DNA of 64,000 nucleotides from Leadbetterella sp964489955 (lineage in GTDB: Bacteria > Bacteroidota > Bacteroidia > Cytophagales > Spirosomataceae). The translations under genes were made by a program, and so were the position numbers. Each line of letters opens with the position of its first letter. The stretch's first letter is position 1. Below, one piece after another: positions 43,177 through 52,949 of this stretch. Under the pieces are notes generated by a model. That model saw only the letters and a program-made list of their open reading frames with translations. It searched no databases and was not told the origin of the DNA. Location: contig CAZBAV010000009.1 of NCBI GenBank assembly GCA_964489955.1, forward strand, positions 20,167 through 84,166. Direction: 5' to 3'.

Positions 43177-44502
43177 TTATTCCACAAAACCGACATCCAA
43201 CTTTGTTCCTTTCAACTTAATCTTGTACGGCCATTGAGAATTTTCTTCCTCTTTGCGAGCCACCGTAGTGTGCTCAGTAGGAGCACCACTTACTACTAGC
43301 CACAGATATTCTGCTTGGGCGGGAACTTTGAACTCAGCTTTACCTTTTTTTGAAGAAAAGATTTCACCATACTCTCTACTTCCATCTTTTTTAACAGCTA
43401 CAAAACCATATCTCCAGCCGGCATGTTCAGGCTTTACGGACCGATACCCCTCAGCTCCAACTATTCCTTCGAAGTCTAGTTTCACATTTGTTCCTCCTTT
43501 GGGTACTTCCAACTTGATTCCATTATACCCATAGTTTTGTATGCAATTAGCTTCTGTTATACTATACCAACCGTCTTCTCCAGCCTTCAGTTTACTTTTA
43601 TGTTGGTTTGCATATTTGGCTGCTACTTTTTCAGTCCTTGGCAAATCCCAAGTCATAAATTTACGGGCAGCATCAAATATTTCGTCGTTAAACTTCTCCT
43701 GACTTGTATTTGTAATGCGTTTATAAGCCATTACTGGGTCTTCACCTTGTTCTGGGCTTCTTAATAGTTTCCCGAAGAAATCAAGCCCGTGTTTTTCAGA
43801 CCAATACTCAATCACATATGGTGAGTGATACATATTTGTCCCATGTAAAAAGGCAAAGTGTGTTTTCTGCAAATAACTTACTAGGTGGTAGTTTTCGAAA
43901 GTCATCCACTCGGGATAAACCTGCCAAAGCATATACTGTGCAGACATTTCCATGATTGAACTCCTAAACCCTTTTCCACTATCTTTACTAGCCAAATATT
44001 GGAAAGAATGGCCCAATTCATGAGCCAATGCTCCATATGGTGCTTTTGACATCCTTACTGCCGGAGTCCATAAACATCCCACTTCTTCTGCTCCTCCACC
44101 AAAAGCCGTTTGCTCATCTCCACCAATCACAAAGAGCAAAATTTTATACTTGTCGCTAAGCGAATTCCCCTTTTCTACCAACTTGAGCACATTTACATAA
44201 TAAGCATAAAAACGTTCAAGCTCCTTACTAGCTTCCTTAACATCAAACTTCTTCTTTTCTTCCGGATTATTTAATGGATTTTCACCAAATTCCTTTGACC
44301 AGAAAATCACAATGTTTTCAGATTCATACTTACGATGATGGCTAAATTCACTATTTGCGTCATCAAAATTGTTCCCCTCTGGTACATGCCACATTTTTGC
44401 TGGCAACAATACTTTTTTTGGTGTAACATCTTGAAAAGCAAATACAGCACTGCTGATAAACAAGAAGAATATTGGATAAAAAATTTTCTGGAAGAATAAC
44501 AT
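43177..44502 (-). CDS. DUF6055-like putative zinc metallopeptidase
   Basis: A 441-residue exported protein with signal ending AVFAF. A gluzincin-type HELGH motif sits at residues 161-165 (GALAHELGHSFQYL), with Glu 162 as likely catalytic base, and SSIMEMSAQY downstream could supply the third ligand. The C-terminal 120 residues are a beta-rich domain (KLEVPKGGTNVKLDFEGIV). This resembles the DUF6055 family of secreted proteins with no proven substrate. It converges with the kinase gene and is a monocistronic unit. Confidence 0.7.
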   Translation of the reverse strand: MLFFQKIFYPIFFLFISSAVFAFQDVTPKKVLLPAKMWHVPEGNNFDDANSEFSHHRKYESENIVIFWSKEFGENPLNNPEEKKKFDVKEASKELERFYAYYVNVLKLVEKGNSLSDKYKILLFVIGGDEQTAFGGGAEEVGCLWTPAVRMSKAPYGALAHELGHSFQYLASKDSGKGFRSSIMEMSAQYMLWQVYPEWMTFENYHLVSYLQKTHFAFLHGTNMYHSPYVIEYWSEKHGLDFFGKLLRSPEQGEDPVMAYKRITNTSQEKFNDEIFDAARKFMTWDLPRTEKVAAKYANQHKSKLKAGEDGWYSITEANCIQNYGYNGIKLEVPKGGTNVKLDFEGIVGAEGYRSVKPEHAGWRYGFVAVKKDGSREYGEIFSSKKGKAEFKVPAQAEYLWLVVSGAPTEHTTVARKEEENSQWPYKIKLKGTKLDVGFVE

Positions 44503-44716
44503 TTTGGTTGGTTTTTTAAGTAACTAAAAATACAACCAGATTTGTAAATCGTCACCTATCCCAACCAAATAGGCTAATATATACAAAAGGTTGGTCAATA
44601 ATAGTTAACCCTGATTATGTCGCAGGTAAACTAGTGCAAAATTTGGAAATTCTGGACAAAGTGTATAACTACACACAAAGATATCCAGCCCTGATGAATA
44701 GATTCATCACTAAAAA

Positions 44717-44747
44717 ACCTCCACCCCAAGTAAATTGGAATGGAGGT
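44717..44747 (-). terminator. Terminator of the DUF885 gene
   Basis: A 7-bp stem ACCTCCA / TGGAGGT with an inner CCAA / TTGG helix, followed on the - strand by a T6 run. It starts 33 bases after the DUF885 stop codon. Confidence 0.85.
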
Positions 44748-44779
44748 CAAAAAAACTAAATCTAATACTAACCTTAAAC

Positions 44780-46540
44780 CTACTTCTTAAAGTCGTAGAA
44801 TTTCCAGTTTGGCTTGTAGTCTTTGTCTAACTTCTTCCCTAACAAAGTGGCACGTACCATCTCCATAGGTAGATAATTTTCCTTGATAACTTTATCATGA
44901 AACTCATGATTGGTCATTTTTCCACTTTCTACAAACTCTTTATGAATACTAAACAGCTGCAAACCACCTATCATGTAAGCTAGCTGATACAAAGGCCCAT
45001 AATTAGCTTCAAAAGAGCGTTTTACCTCAGCATGAGCATTATTATACTCAAAACCCACTTTGTTTACCAAATGGTCTACGCATTGTTGTGGAGTCCATTC
45101 GCCCAAATGATATTTAATAGAAAAAGTTATACGTGCACAACGGTGCATTCTCCAGAACAACATCCCTATACGCTCTTCTGGCGTAGCAGCAAATCCTTTG
45201 CTATAAAGCAGTAATTCCCAATACAACGTCCAACCCTCTGTCCAGAAAGGAGTACTAAAAGCTTCCCTTCTGTATGGCTTGTATCTGCTGTTCATAAAGT
45301 GTTGCAGATGGTGTCCCGGAACTAGTTCATGCTGTACCGTTCCTCTAGAAAAATAAGGATTATTTCCACGCATACTCATCAACTTAGCTTCATGGTTCAT
45401 GGTATTGGTAGGATAAGAGATAATTATATCACGCCCACCCAAAAAGAATGGGGACACCAATTGCCTATCTGCAGCCATCATGTGCATCCCCCACGTTTCA
45501 TGGCTCATAGAAGGAGCATTATACAATTTGTGCTTGTTTATGAACTCTTGTGCATCATTATATAACTTGATTACCATTTCAGGCTGCTCACCAGCAGCCA
45601 CATAGGTCTCTTTTACCTTTTCCTGAGCAGCTTGCCAGTTATCTCCAAAACCCATTTCTCGTGAGGCTTTAAGCATCTCCGCTTCACACCAAGCAAACTC
45701 TTGTTCCGAAATTTTCAGCAACTCTTCCGGCGTATAAGCTATCATTTCTAGCTTAAGCAAACGGTTCATTTCTGCACTACCTATAGGCTGACCACCTATA
45801 TTGCTACCATCGTTAAAGACTTTAGCATCCGATTTAGCATCCAACACCTTTGCATAGGTATTAAGTGCTTCATCAAAGGCCTTATATGGCTCTGGCACCC
45901 ACCAGGTAAAAAGCGGATCATACTCATTATAAAACTCAAAAATGCTTTTTAAACGTGCTTTTAAACTTTGTACAACAGCCGAAGCCAAACGGGACTGATC
46001 CTGGTCTATCTTCTCAACTTTTTCTAAGCCTTTTTTAACTGTATTTAGATCTTTTAAGGCCTGATTAAGCTTAAATGCTACATCTTTACCATCAATTTTA
46101 GCTCCACGTCTTCTTAGTTTTTCCAGTTCATAAATGGTTTTATCAAACGGAACATATTTCTCTATCTCAGTATAATTTTTAGCCTCTTTAGCCAATTCGC
46201 TCTGAGACTCTAAAATTTTCCTCCTTAATAAAGTATAATCTACCTGTCCATAAATGCTCATTCCCGCAAAGTCTGCCTTATTGAGTTTCTCCAAATATTC
46301 CAGGTTTACTTTTACCAGACGATCAATTTGTTCAGGTGAGTTAGGTATTACTTGTCCCCAGCGTCCTGATGTAGGTGGACCATAAGCAGACTGCAGGCCA
46401 CGGAAATCCTGACCATACTGCACCACCAATCCAGAAGCTTCCGTAGCTTGCTCGTATAGAGCATCTAAATTGGCTTTTGATTGAGCCGATGAAACAGACC
46501 AATTCATAACAAAAAATAGGAGTATTGAGATTCTCTTCAT
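44780..46540 (-). CDS. DUF885 family protein, putative exported metallohydrolase
   Basis: A 586-residue exported protein with signal ending SVSSAQ. The C-terminal half has the DUF885 hallmark HELVPGHHLQHF, a variant zinc site with His, Glu and His, followed by AFSTPFWTEGWTLYWE, which supplies a second Glu. The N-terminal half is helical. Family members are believed to be carboxypeptidase-like metallohydrolases, but most are uncharacterised. It has its own terminator and stands 120 bases from the YdcF gene upstream. Confidence 0.85.
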   Translation of the reverse strand: MKRISILLFFVMNWSVSSAQSKANLDALYEQATEASGLVVQYGQDFRGLQSAYGPPTSGRWGQVIPNSPEQIDRLVKVNLEYLEKLNKADFAGMSIYGQVDYTLLRRKILESQSELAKEAKNYTEIEKYVPFDKTIYELEKLRRRGAKIDGKDVAFKLNQALKDLNTVKKGLEKVEKIDQDQSRLASAVVQSLKARLKSIFEFYNEYDPLFTWWVPEPYKAFDEALNTYAKVLDAKSDAKVFNDGSNIGGQPIGSAEMNRLLKLEMIAYTPEELLKISEQEFAWCEAEMLKASREMGFGDNWQAAQEKVKETYVAAGEQPEMVIKLYNDAQEFINKHKLYNAPSMSHETWGMHMMAADRQLVSPFFLGGRDIIISYPTNTMNHEAKLMSMRGNNPYFSRGTVQHELVPGHHLQHFMNSRYKPYRREAFSTPFWTEGWTLYWELLLYSKGFAATPEERIGMLFWRMHRCARITFSIKYHLGEWTPQQCVDHLVNKVGFEYNNAHAEVKRSFEANYGPLYQLAYMIGGLQLFSIHKEFVESGKMTNHEFHDKVIKENYLPMEMVRATLLGKKLDKDYKPNWKFYDFKK

Positions 46541-46662
46541 AAATAGGATAGGTTTAAAACTTTACGTAATTTAAACCCATAATACTTAAAATGAAAAAAC
46601 CAATAGACAAACCGGTTTAAAAAGTGGTACGAATGGTTAATATCAGACTTTCTATTCGAAAA

Positions 46663-47250
46663 TTAAACTAACGGCATCACCCAATACACCAAATAAAAGA
46701 AGGCTTCGTAACCAATAAAAGGCAAAATTTTACCCATACTTGCGAATTTAGAGGTTCTTGTGGGCGATGTGTAGGATAGAAAGGCGTATCGGCTGGCAAT
46801 TTTCATAGAACGTTTCATGTGAGTTGGATCACTTACTATCAAAACCGACTTGAAACCTTTCTCTTTTAGAATTATATCGGCATATTTGAAATTCTCCACC
46901 GTGTTTCTGGAGTGCTCCTCTATAAAAATATCTTCCTCCTTTACATCATGTTTTACGGCATACCTTCTTCCTACATATGCTTCGGAGAAACGGGCACCTT
47001 CTGATTTTCCACCCGTAAAGATTATCTTTCTCACAAAACCCTTTTTGTAGAGCTCAATGCTATGTTTAATACGTTCCTCGAAAACAGGTGATGGTTTTGC
47101 GTCCCACGCACTTGCTCCCAATACTATTGCCACGTCAGCTTTTCGGGTTTGATCTACCTTAGAGAATCGATAAACCTCAATCCCAATCAATACCAGAAGC
47201 AAGTGGAAAGCTAGGAATAGTAAGAAAAAATATTTCAGGAATTTCCTCAT
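46663..47250 (-). CDS. YdcF/SanA-like (DUF218) membrane protein
   Basis: A 195-residue protein with one N-terminal transmembrane helix (FFLLFLAFHLLLVLIGIEVY). The DUF218 fold is seen in ADVAIVLGASAW, KIIFTGGKSEG, EEHSRNTVENFKYA and VLIVSDPTHMKRS. SanA and YdcF proteins act on the cell envelope, with unclear chemistry. It overlaps the ornithine cyclodeaminase-like gene by 4 bases, so the two are coupled, though the functional link to hydroxyproline breakdown is not evident. Confidence 0.88.
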   Translation of the reverse strand: MRKFLKYFFLLFLAFHLLLVLIGIEVYRFSKVDQTRKADVAIVLGASAWDAKPSPVFEERIKHSIELYKKGFVRKIIFTGGKSEGARFSEAYVGRRYAVKHDVKEEDIFIEEHSRNTVENFKYADIILKEKGFKSVLIVSDPTHMKRSMKIASRYAFLSYTSPTRTSKFASMGKILPFIGYEAFFYLVYWVMPLV

Positions 47251-48179
47251 TGGTTTTTATAGACCATCAAAGCCGCAGCAAGGTCTTCTACAGCCAAACC
47301 CGCCGATTTGAAAATCGTTTTTTCATCGTTTGACTTTCTTCCCGTATGTATTCCTTTCACAAGTTCCACAATGTCTGCTTGCACATCATCCGCCTTAATT
47401 ACTCCCGCTGCTATAGGAATAGCTAAATCCCCTGTTTCGTGTAATGCTCCAATGCGTGAGTCTACAAAAATGCTTCCTCCTGAAATGGCTATATCATCTA
47501 CTTCCCGTGTATTGGGTTTGTGCGAACCTATTAAATCCAAATGGACTCCTTTCTTTAACCACTCTCCTTTTATGATTGGAGTTGGAGATAAGGTTGCAGT
47601 AGAAACCACATCTGCAGCACGCACAGCCGCCTCCAAATCTCCCGCAACTTCTACTTGGTATCCTTGCGTTGCCAATTCTTCTGCAAAAGCCCTAGCCTTT
47701 TCTAGGTTTCGCATCCAGATACTAATCTTTTTGTAATTCCTAACCACGGCATGAGCTTGCACAAGATGTTTGGCTACACTCCCTCCACCTACAACTAACA
47801 GATTTTCAACATTCTCCGGAGCTAAAAACTTAGCAGCCAAAGCCGATGTACAAGCCGTCCTACGTGCAGTAAGCCCCGCTGCATTCATACTAGCTAAAGG
47901 CACACCTGTTTCAGCGTCCAAAAGCGTATATGTGGCATGTATGGCAGGTAAACCCTTTTCGCTGTTTTTTGCTGCTACCACCACTTGCTTTATACCCATA
48001 TACTGTTTATTCCACACAGGCATAAGTATCATCGTGTTTTCCTCTCCGCTAGCTGTTTTATAAAAATGATGATGCCTTAGGGGCATTTCATAATCCGACC
48101 TGAACATATCCGCCAAAGCTTCTATTAATTTATCATAAGCCAAACTGGCTACTATCTTTTCGTCTTCTATTACTATCAT
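47247..48179 (-). CDS. Ornithine cyclodeaminase/mu-crystallin family reductase, probable delta1-pyrroline-2-carboxylate reductase
   Basis: A 310-residue cytosolic NAD(P)H enzyme. The motifs MPVWNKQYMGIKQV, AAGLTARRTACTSALAA, LLVVGGGSVAKHLVQAH (nucleotide binding) and LDLIGSHKPNTREVDD are those of the OCD/mu-crystallin family. In hydroxyproline gene clusters these proteins reduce delta1-pyrroline-2-carboxylate to L-proline. It is the first gene after the FAD oxidase, but a terminator (48195-48228) lies between the two. It may save proline from the D-amino acid oxidase side reaction. The specific function is inferred from context. Confidence 0.82.
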   Translation of the reverse strand: MIVIEDEKIVASLAYDKLIEALADMFRSDYEMPLRHHHFYKTASGEENTMILMPVWNKQYMGIKQVVVAAKNSEKGLPAIHATYTLLDAETGVPLASMNAAGLTARRTACTSALAAKFLAPENVENLLVVGGGSVAKHLVQAHAVVRNYKKISIWMRNLEKARAFAEELATQGYQVEVAGDLEAAVRAADVVSTATLSPTPIIKGEWLKKGVHLDLIGSHKPNTREVDDIAISGGSIFVDSRIGALHETGDLAIPIAAGVIKADDVQADIVELVKGIHTGRKSNDEKTIFKSAGLAVEDLAAALMVYKNQ

Positions 48180-48194
48180 TTGCTGTAAATAAAA

Positions 48195-48228
48195 AAGCCA
48201 ACCTTCTTAGAAAAAATTGGGTTGGCTT
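48195..48228 (-). terminator. Intercistronic terminator before the reductase gene
   Basis: A 9-bp stem (AAGCCAACC / GGTTGGCTT) with a 16-base loop and TTTTATTT on its - strand 3' side, between the FAD oxidase gene and the reductase gene. It may end or attenuate the hydroxyproline transcript. Confidence 0.8.
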
Positions 48229-48252
48229 AGTTTTAAATAAATATTATTACGC

Positions 48253-49500
48253 TCACCCAAACCTCTCTGGCTTGTACAAAGTTAAATCATTTTTGGGTTT
48301 GATATCATTCAAAATGTCGGCTACGGTTTTACCCACGCCAGGTCCTAAACTAAGACCCATCATTCCTAAACCACCAGCAACAACCACATTTTTCAATTTC
48401 TTAGAAACGCCCAAATATGGTAAACCATCAGCAGAACAAGGCCTAAATCCATGCCAGATAGTTTTTTCTTCAGGCAATGCCACTGGATATTCTGGATAGT
48501 ACTTAGGAACAGAATTCACGATTCCCTCCACACGGTTCATATTTGTTTTATGATTTATTGCCGCCAACTCCATCGTTCCGCCTAGTCGCACTCTGCCGCC
48601 CATAGGAGTAAGAGCCACTCTAGCTTCTAACAACAGAGCTGGATGCTTAACTTTTCCTCCAAAATCATCTACCATAAAAGAATACCCTTTACCAGGCAAA
48701 ATAGGCACTTTCAAACCAGCCAACTTAGCTACATCACCCAGCCAAGCACCTGCAGCTAACACTATTTTATCCGCAGAGAATTCACCCTTCGGGGTAATTA
48801 CCGATTTGGCAATACCCGCATCCGTAACGATTTTGGTCCCACCAGCACCAGAAACTAATTTAACCCCGGATTTTTTAAGAGAGCTAATTAACGCTGCCAT
48901 TAAAGCACCGGGATACAAATGACTGTCACATTTATAATGCACTGCCCCACGCACATCAAGTTTCACATCGGGTTCCAAAGCCTGTACTTGCTCTTTTGTA
49001 AGATCTACTACATCCAAGCCTAAACCTCTGGCTTTTGCAGCCAAAGTCAGTTCTTCTTCTTCTGTATGAGCAGTTTTATAGAGCATCAAAATCCCTTTAC
49101 GCTCCAGCCCTATCTCTGCATCTAAATCCTTTGCTAGCTCACCATATTGCTCACTGCTGTACAAATTTAAGTCTCTCAAGTATGGTGCGGACCGGTCAAC
49201 GTGTACATCTGTAGCATTTTTCATGAAGTTCAAACCCCAAGAAATAAGATTCCAACTTAATGAAGGTTTTACATAAAACGGACTTTTACTATCAAACATC
49301 CATCTTATACCTTGGGAAATCATTCCCGGAGCAGCCATGGGCGTAAAGTGACTAGGAACCAACATTCCGGCATTTCCATACGAACAGTTGTCCGTAAAAT
49401 CGCCTTGGTCTAGAACCGTCACATCCCATCCCGTTTTTTGCAAATAATAAGCCGAAGAAAGGCCCACTATTCCACCACCAACTATTATTACTGATGCCAT
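48253..49500 (-). CDS. FAD-dependent D-hydroxyproline/D-amino acid dehydrogenase (DadA-like)
   Basis: A 415-residue oxidoreductase with the N-terminal FAD-binding motif GGGIVGLSSAYYL and the DadA-type stretches SYGNAGMLVPSHF and KGYSFM. The C-terminus shows WHGFRPCSADGLPYLG and GLGMMGLSLGPGVGK, the second FAD contact. In hydroxyproline operons this enzyme oxidises cis-4-hydroxy-D-proline to 1-pyrroline-4-hydroxy-2-carboxylate, feeding electrons to the respiratory chain. It starts 4 bases after the epimerase stop codon. Confidence 0.9.
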   Translation of the reverse strand: MASVIIVGGGIVGLSSAYYLQKTGWDVTVLDQGDFTDNCSYGNAGMLVPSHFTPMAAPGMISQGIRWMFDSKSPFYVKPSLSWNLISWGLNFMKNATDVHVDRSAPYLRDLNLYSSEQYGELAKDLDAEIGLERKGILMLYKTAHTEEEELTLAAKARGLGLDVVDLTKEQVQALEPDVKLDVRGAVHYKCDSHLYPGALMAALISSLKKSGVKLVSGAGGTKIVTDAGIAKSVITPKGEFSADKIVLAAGAWLGDVAKLAGLKVPILPGKGYSFMVDDFGGKVKHPALLLEARVALTPMGGRVRLGGTMELAAINHKTNMNRVEGIVNSVPKYYPEYPVALPEEKTIWHGFRPCSADGLPYLGVSKKLKNVVVAGGLGMMGLSLGPGVGKTVADILNDIKPKNDLTLYKPERFG

Positions 49501-49504
49501 AAAA

Positions 49505-50512
49505 TTAAATTACTTGAAAACCGTGAGCATACGGATCGTTATCGTCTATAAAAATAGTGTTGTATCCCGTCACAATTGCCCAACCTTCTATACTTGGTAC
49601 AATAGCCGGCTTACCGTCCCCAAATGCATTTGAAATTTCATCTTCTACTCTTCCTACGAACTTAGAACCAATGATGCTTTCGTGTATAAACAAATCTCCT
49701 TTCTTGAGCTTGCCTTTCGCATGCCATTGAGCCATACGTGCCGACGTCCCTGTTCCACACGGAGAACGGTCTATAGCTTTATCTCCATAAAAAACGGCAT
49801 TTCTTGCAGTTGAAGAAGGATCAAGAACCTCACCCGTCCATTCAACATGGCTCAAACCATTGATATTTACGTCCTCCGGATGTACAAATGTATAATTTTC
49901 GTTCATTCTGTTACGTATCACCCTACTCCAGGCAATAAGTTGATCAGCTGAATAATCCTGAAGTCCTCCAAAATTCTTTTGGGGATCAATAATACAATAG
50001 AAATTACCACCATAAGCCACATCTACTGTAAGCTGACCTAAGTCAGGACATTCAACCGTAAGATTTTCAGCTGCCAAAAATGATTTTACATTGGTTAGCT
50101 TTACAGATTTCACCTTGGCTCCCTCTTGTACATAATCAATAAGAACCAAACCAGCCGGAGCTTCTAAACGCAGTTTTCCAGGTGTCTTTGGGATAATTAA
50201 ACCCTCTTCTATAGCTATAGTAACTGTACCAATAGTTCCATGACCACACATTGGTAGACAACCGCTAGTCTCTATATATAAAACCGCCACGTCATTTGCA
50301 GGGTCACATGGCGGGTACAAAATACTGCCACTCATCATATCATGTCCCCTAGGCTCAAACATCAAGCCCTTACGTATCCAATCGTACTCTTTCAAAAAAT
50401 GAAGCCTACGCTCCATCATTGTGTTTCCTTCCAAAAAAGGACCGCCACCTGAAACCAATCGCACTGGATTGCCACAGGTATGTGCATCTATACAAGAAAA
50501 TGTTCTTTTCAT
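49505..50512 (-). CDS. 4-hydroxyproline 2-epimerase
   Basis: A 335-residue enzyme of the proline racemase family with both catalytic cysteines: Cys 89 in LPMCGHGTIG and Cys 252 in RSPCGTGTSA, which exchange the alpha proton. A Cys/Cys pair fits proline racemase or 4-hydroxyproline epimerase, not trans-3-hydroxyproline dehydratase (Thr/Cys). Gene context decides for the epimerase that turns trans-4-hydroxy-L-proline into cis-4-hydroxy-D-proline. It lies 27 bases after the aldehyde dehydrogenase gene. Confidence 0.92.
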   Translation of the reverse strand: MKRTFSCIDAHTCGNPVRLVSGGGPFLEGNTMMERRLHFLKEYDWIRKGLMFEPRGHDMMSGSILYPPCDPANDVAVLYIETSGCLPMCGHGTIGTVTIAIEEGLIIPKTPGKLRLEAPAGLVLIDYVQEGAKVKSVKLTNVKSFLAAENLTVECPDLGQLTVDVAYGGNFYCIIDPQKNFGGLQDYSADQLIAWSRVIRNRMNENYTFVHPEDVNINGLSHVEWTGEVLDPSSTARNAVFYGDKAIDRSPCGTGTSARMAQWHAKGKLKKGDLFIHESIIGSKFVGRVEDEISNAFGDGKPAIVPSIEGWAIVTGYNTIFIDDNDPYAHGFQVI

Positions 50513-50531
50513 TTTTTATACAATAAAGAAA

Positions 50532-50554
50532 AAGAAGGCTTATAAAGCCTTCTT
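50532..50554 (-). terminator. Intercistronic hairpin between aldehyde dehydrogenase and epimerase genes
   Basis: A 10-bp stem (AAGAAGGCTT / AAGCCTTCTT) with a 3-base loop overlaps the aldehyde dehydrogenase stop codon and is followed by TTTCTTTATTG on the - strand. It has terminator form but lies within an operon, so it may tune the ratio of products. Confidence 0.7.
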
Positions 50555-52003
50555 AGTTATTTCTCCATCTACCAATCTATTGATTTGTAAAGGGTTTGCA
50601 TTTTTCAATTCATCAGGAAGATATACTTCTGGTACATTCTGGTAACTCACTGGTCTAGCAAATCTCAGAATAGAATCAGGCCCAACCGAAGTAAAACGAC
50701 TATCTGTAGCCGCTGGATAAGGACCACCGTGCTGCATAGAAGCTACCACTTCTACACCCGTAGGAAAGCCATTAAACAGCAATCGACCACACTTTTCAGT
50801 TACAAAAAGTAAAAGCTCCTCATAATCTTTAATCTCATCTTCTTCGCCCAAAACAGTACAGGTAAGCTGCCCGTGAATACTTTTGGCTATTGCTACTAAC
50901 TCATCTTTTGATTTATATGTAATCACTAAACCAAACGGACCGAATACCTCTTCTTGCAAGTTGGGATTCTTCACAAATTCATCAGCAGAAACCAAAGCTA
51001 CAGAAGCAGCCCCAATTCCGGTTTCAGAACTTGATGAAGCATGTAAAACCGTAACCTTATCTTGTGAAGTAACTTTTTCCTTATTTTTCACATAGGCATC
51101 GGCAATACCTTCATGCAGCATTTTAGCAGGTGCCACAGCCGCAGCTTCAGTAGCCAATGTATTTAAGAAACCTTGATAATTATCAGGAATAACTATCAAA
51201 CCCGGATTAGTACAGAACTGTCCAACACCCAATGTAAGCGAGGCAATATATTGCTTTGCTACCTCTTCTTCAGATTTTTTGATTTTCTCCGGTAATACAA
51301 AAACAGGATTTATACTACCCATTTCTGCAAAAACAGGAATTGGCTCCTCTCGTTTGTTTGCCAAATCAAACAAAGCTTTCCCACCTACAAAAGATCCCGT
51401 AAAACCTACGGCTTTCACCAATGGATGTACCACCAAAGCTTGAGCTTCTTCTCTAGCTTGTGTAAAAACCTGGTCAAAAGTACCCGCATGGAAACCTGCC
51501 TTCGCAACTCCACGCTTAATAGCACCTGCCATTATTGCGGCTGTTTTCTCATGAGCTGAGTGACCTTTTACTATAACAGGGCATCCTGCTGCAATAGCAG
51601 AAGCTGTATCACCACCAGCTGTAGAAAATGCATAAGGGAAATTACTTGCACCAAACACTACTACAACTCCTAAACCTACATATGTTTTTCTGATATCAGG
51701 TCTTGCTGGAGTTCTTTCCGGCAATGCCGTATCAATCCTTACGTCAAGAATATTACCAGAAGCCAAAGCAGAAGCATAGCTTCTCCATTGGAAAATCGTA
51801 CGTCCCTTTTCTCCCGTAAGCCTGGCCACAGGAAGATTGGTTTCTTGATGTGCCGTTTCAATTAACTCATCTCCGAGTGCTTCTATTTCATCGGCAATAG
51901 CATTCATCAGTTCTGCTCTCTGCTTAAAATTAGTTTTGCGGAGTGCTAAAAAAGCTTCGTGCGATTGAGCAACAATTAGGTTTAATTCTTGTACTGAACT
52001 CAT
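50540..52003 (-). CDS. 2,5-dioxovalerate (alpha-ketoglutarate semialdehyde) dehydrogenase
   Basis: A 487-residue aldehyde dehydrogenase with the general base Glu 227 in PVFAEMGSINP and nucleophile Cys 264 in GQFCTNPG. The GQFCTNPG text is characteristic of the alpha-ketoglutarate semialdehyde group, not of general aldehyde dehydrogenases. It uses NAD(P)+ to make 2-oxoglutarate, the end of the hydroxyproline route. It starts three bases after the deaminase stop codon. Confidence 0.92.
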   Translation of the reverse strand: MSSVQELNLIVAQSHEAFLALRKTNFKQRAELMNAIADEIEALGDELIETAHQETNLPVARLTGEKGRTIFQWRSYASALASGNILDVRIDTALPERTPARPDIRKTYVGLGVVVVFGASNFPYAFSTAGGDTASAIAAGCPVIVKGHSAHEKTAAIMAGAIKRGVAKAGFHAGTFDQVFTQAREEAQALVVHPLVKAVGFTGSFVGGKALFDLANKREEPIPVFAEMGSINPVFVLPEKIKKSEEEVAKQYIASLTLGVGQFCTNPGLIVIPDNYQGFLNTLATEAAAVAPAKMLHEGIADAYVKNKEKVTSQDKVTVLHASSSSETGIGAASVALVSADEFVKNPNLQEEVFGPFGLVITYKSKDELVAIAKSIHGQLTCTVLGEEDEIKDYEELLLFVTEKCGRLLFNGFPTGVEVVASMQHGGPYPAATDSRFTSVGPDSILRFARPVSYQNVPEVYLPDELKNANPLQINRLVDGEITKKAL

Positions 52004-52006
52004 CTA

Positions 52007-52927
52007 TTATAGGTTTAAGTAATCCGGAAGCGTTGGGCGTGTAGCCTGTGCATCCTTGATTATTTTCAAAATTCTTTCTCTTTCTTCTCCTTCCACTGTA
52101 AGCCTTGGAGCCCTTACATACTCATTACTTACACCTTCTGCTGTAGCAGCAAGTTTAATATACTGCACTAAACGCGGATGGATATCTAGCTCAAGAAGCG
52201 GCATAAACCAACGGTATATTTTAAGAGCCTCTTCTAAACGTCCCGCTTTTGCAAGGTTAAAGATAGCAACTGTTTCTTTCGGAAAAGCGTCTACTAATCC
52301 AGCCACAGAACCTATACCACCAGCCAGCTGAGCTTCTAATGAAATAGTATCTACTCCACCAAGAATAGCAAAACGATCACCAAAACGGTTAATCATCCTT
52401 GTGATGTTAGTCAAATCACGAGTTGATTCTTTCACAGCCTGAATGTTTGGATATTTCTCCAATTCAGCAAACATGTCTATAGTTACGTGGATAGCGTAAT
52501 CTACCGGATTGTTGTAAATCAATATCGGAAGTTTACAAGCTTCCGCTACTGCCGCAAAATAAGCCACAACCTCACGGTCTGAAGCCTTATATCTCATCGG
52601 CGGCAATAGCATCAAGCCATCAGCTCCTAGCTCCTCCGCCTTTTTAGCAAAAGCTGTAGCTTCTGCAGTAACTTGCTCTGCAATATTTAAAACTATAGGA
52701 AAACCAGCCGGAGCAACTGACTTTGCAAATGTAAGCATTTCAAATTTTTCGGCGGCACTTAGCGTACTTGCTTCGCCTAATGTTCCTGCCAAAATAACCC
52801 CTGACACACCAGCTTCTATTTGGTACAAAAGGTTCTTCTTAAACATATCAAAATCCACCTTATCATCTGCCGTAAAAGGTGTTAATAATGCAGGATAAAC
52901 ACCATGCCACATTTTTTTGTTACTCAT
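52007..52927 (-). CDS. 1-pyrroline-4-hydroxy-2-carboxylate deaminase (DHDPS family)
   Basis: A 306-residue class I aldolase-type enzyme. The Schiff-base Lys 166 lies in QAVKESTRD, and Tyr 138 lies in LIYNNPVDY; GTLGEASTL is the carboxylate-binding loop. This resembles dihydrodipicolinate synthase, but the neighbouring epimerase and semialdehyde dehydrogenase mark it as the deaminase that converts 1-pyrroline-4-hydroxy-2-carboxylate to 2-oxoglutarate semialdehyde. It is the first enzyme gene of the operon, with a promoter at 52950-52984. Confidence 0.88.
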   Translation of the reverse strand: MSNKKMWHGVYPALLTPFTADDKVDFDMFKKNLLYQIEAGVSGVILAGTLGEASTLSAAEKFEMLTFAKSVAPAGFPIVLNIAEQVTAEATAFAKKAEELGADGLMLLPPMRYKASDREVVAYFAAVAEACKLPILIYNNPVDYAIHVTIDMFAELEKYPNIQAVKESTRDLTNITRMINRFGDRFAILGGVDTISLEAQLAGGIGSVAGLVDAFPKETVAIFNLAKAGRLEEALKIYRWFMPLLELDIHPRLVQYIKLAATAEGVSNEYVRAPRLTVEGEERERILKIIKDAQATRPTLPDYLNL

Positions 52928-52949
52928 TTTATATATATTTATTTCAATC

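Noticed and set aside
52007..52927. Dihydrodipicolinate synthase (dapA)
   Set aside because: Family fold is the same, but the operon of epimerase, oxidase and semialdehyde dehydrogenase points to the hydroxyproline pathway deaminase.
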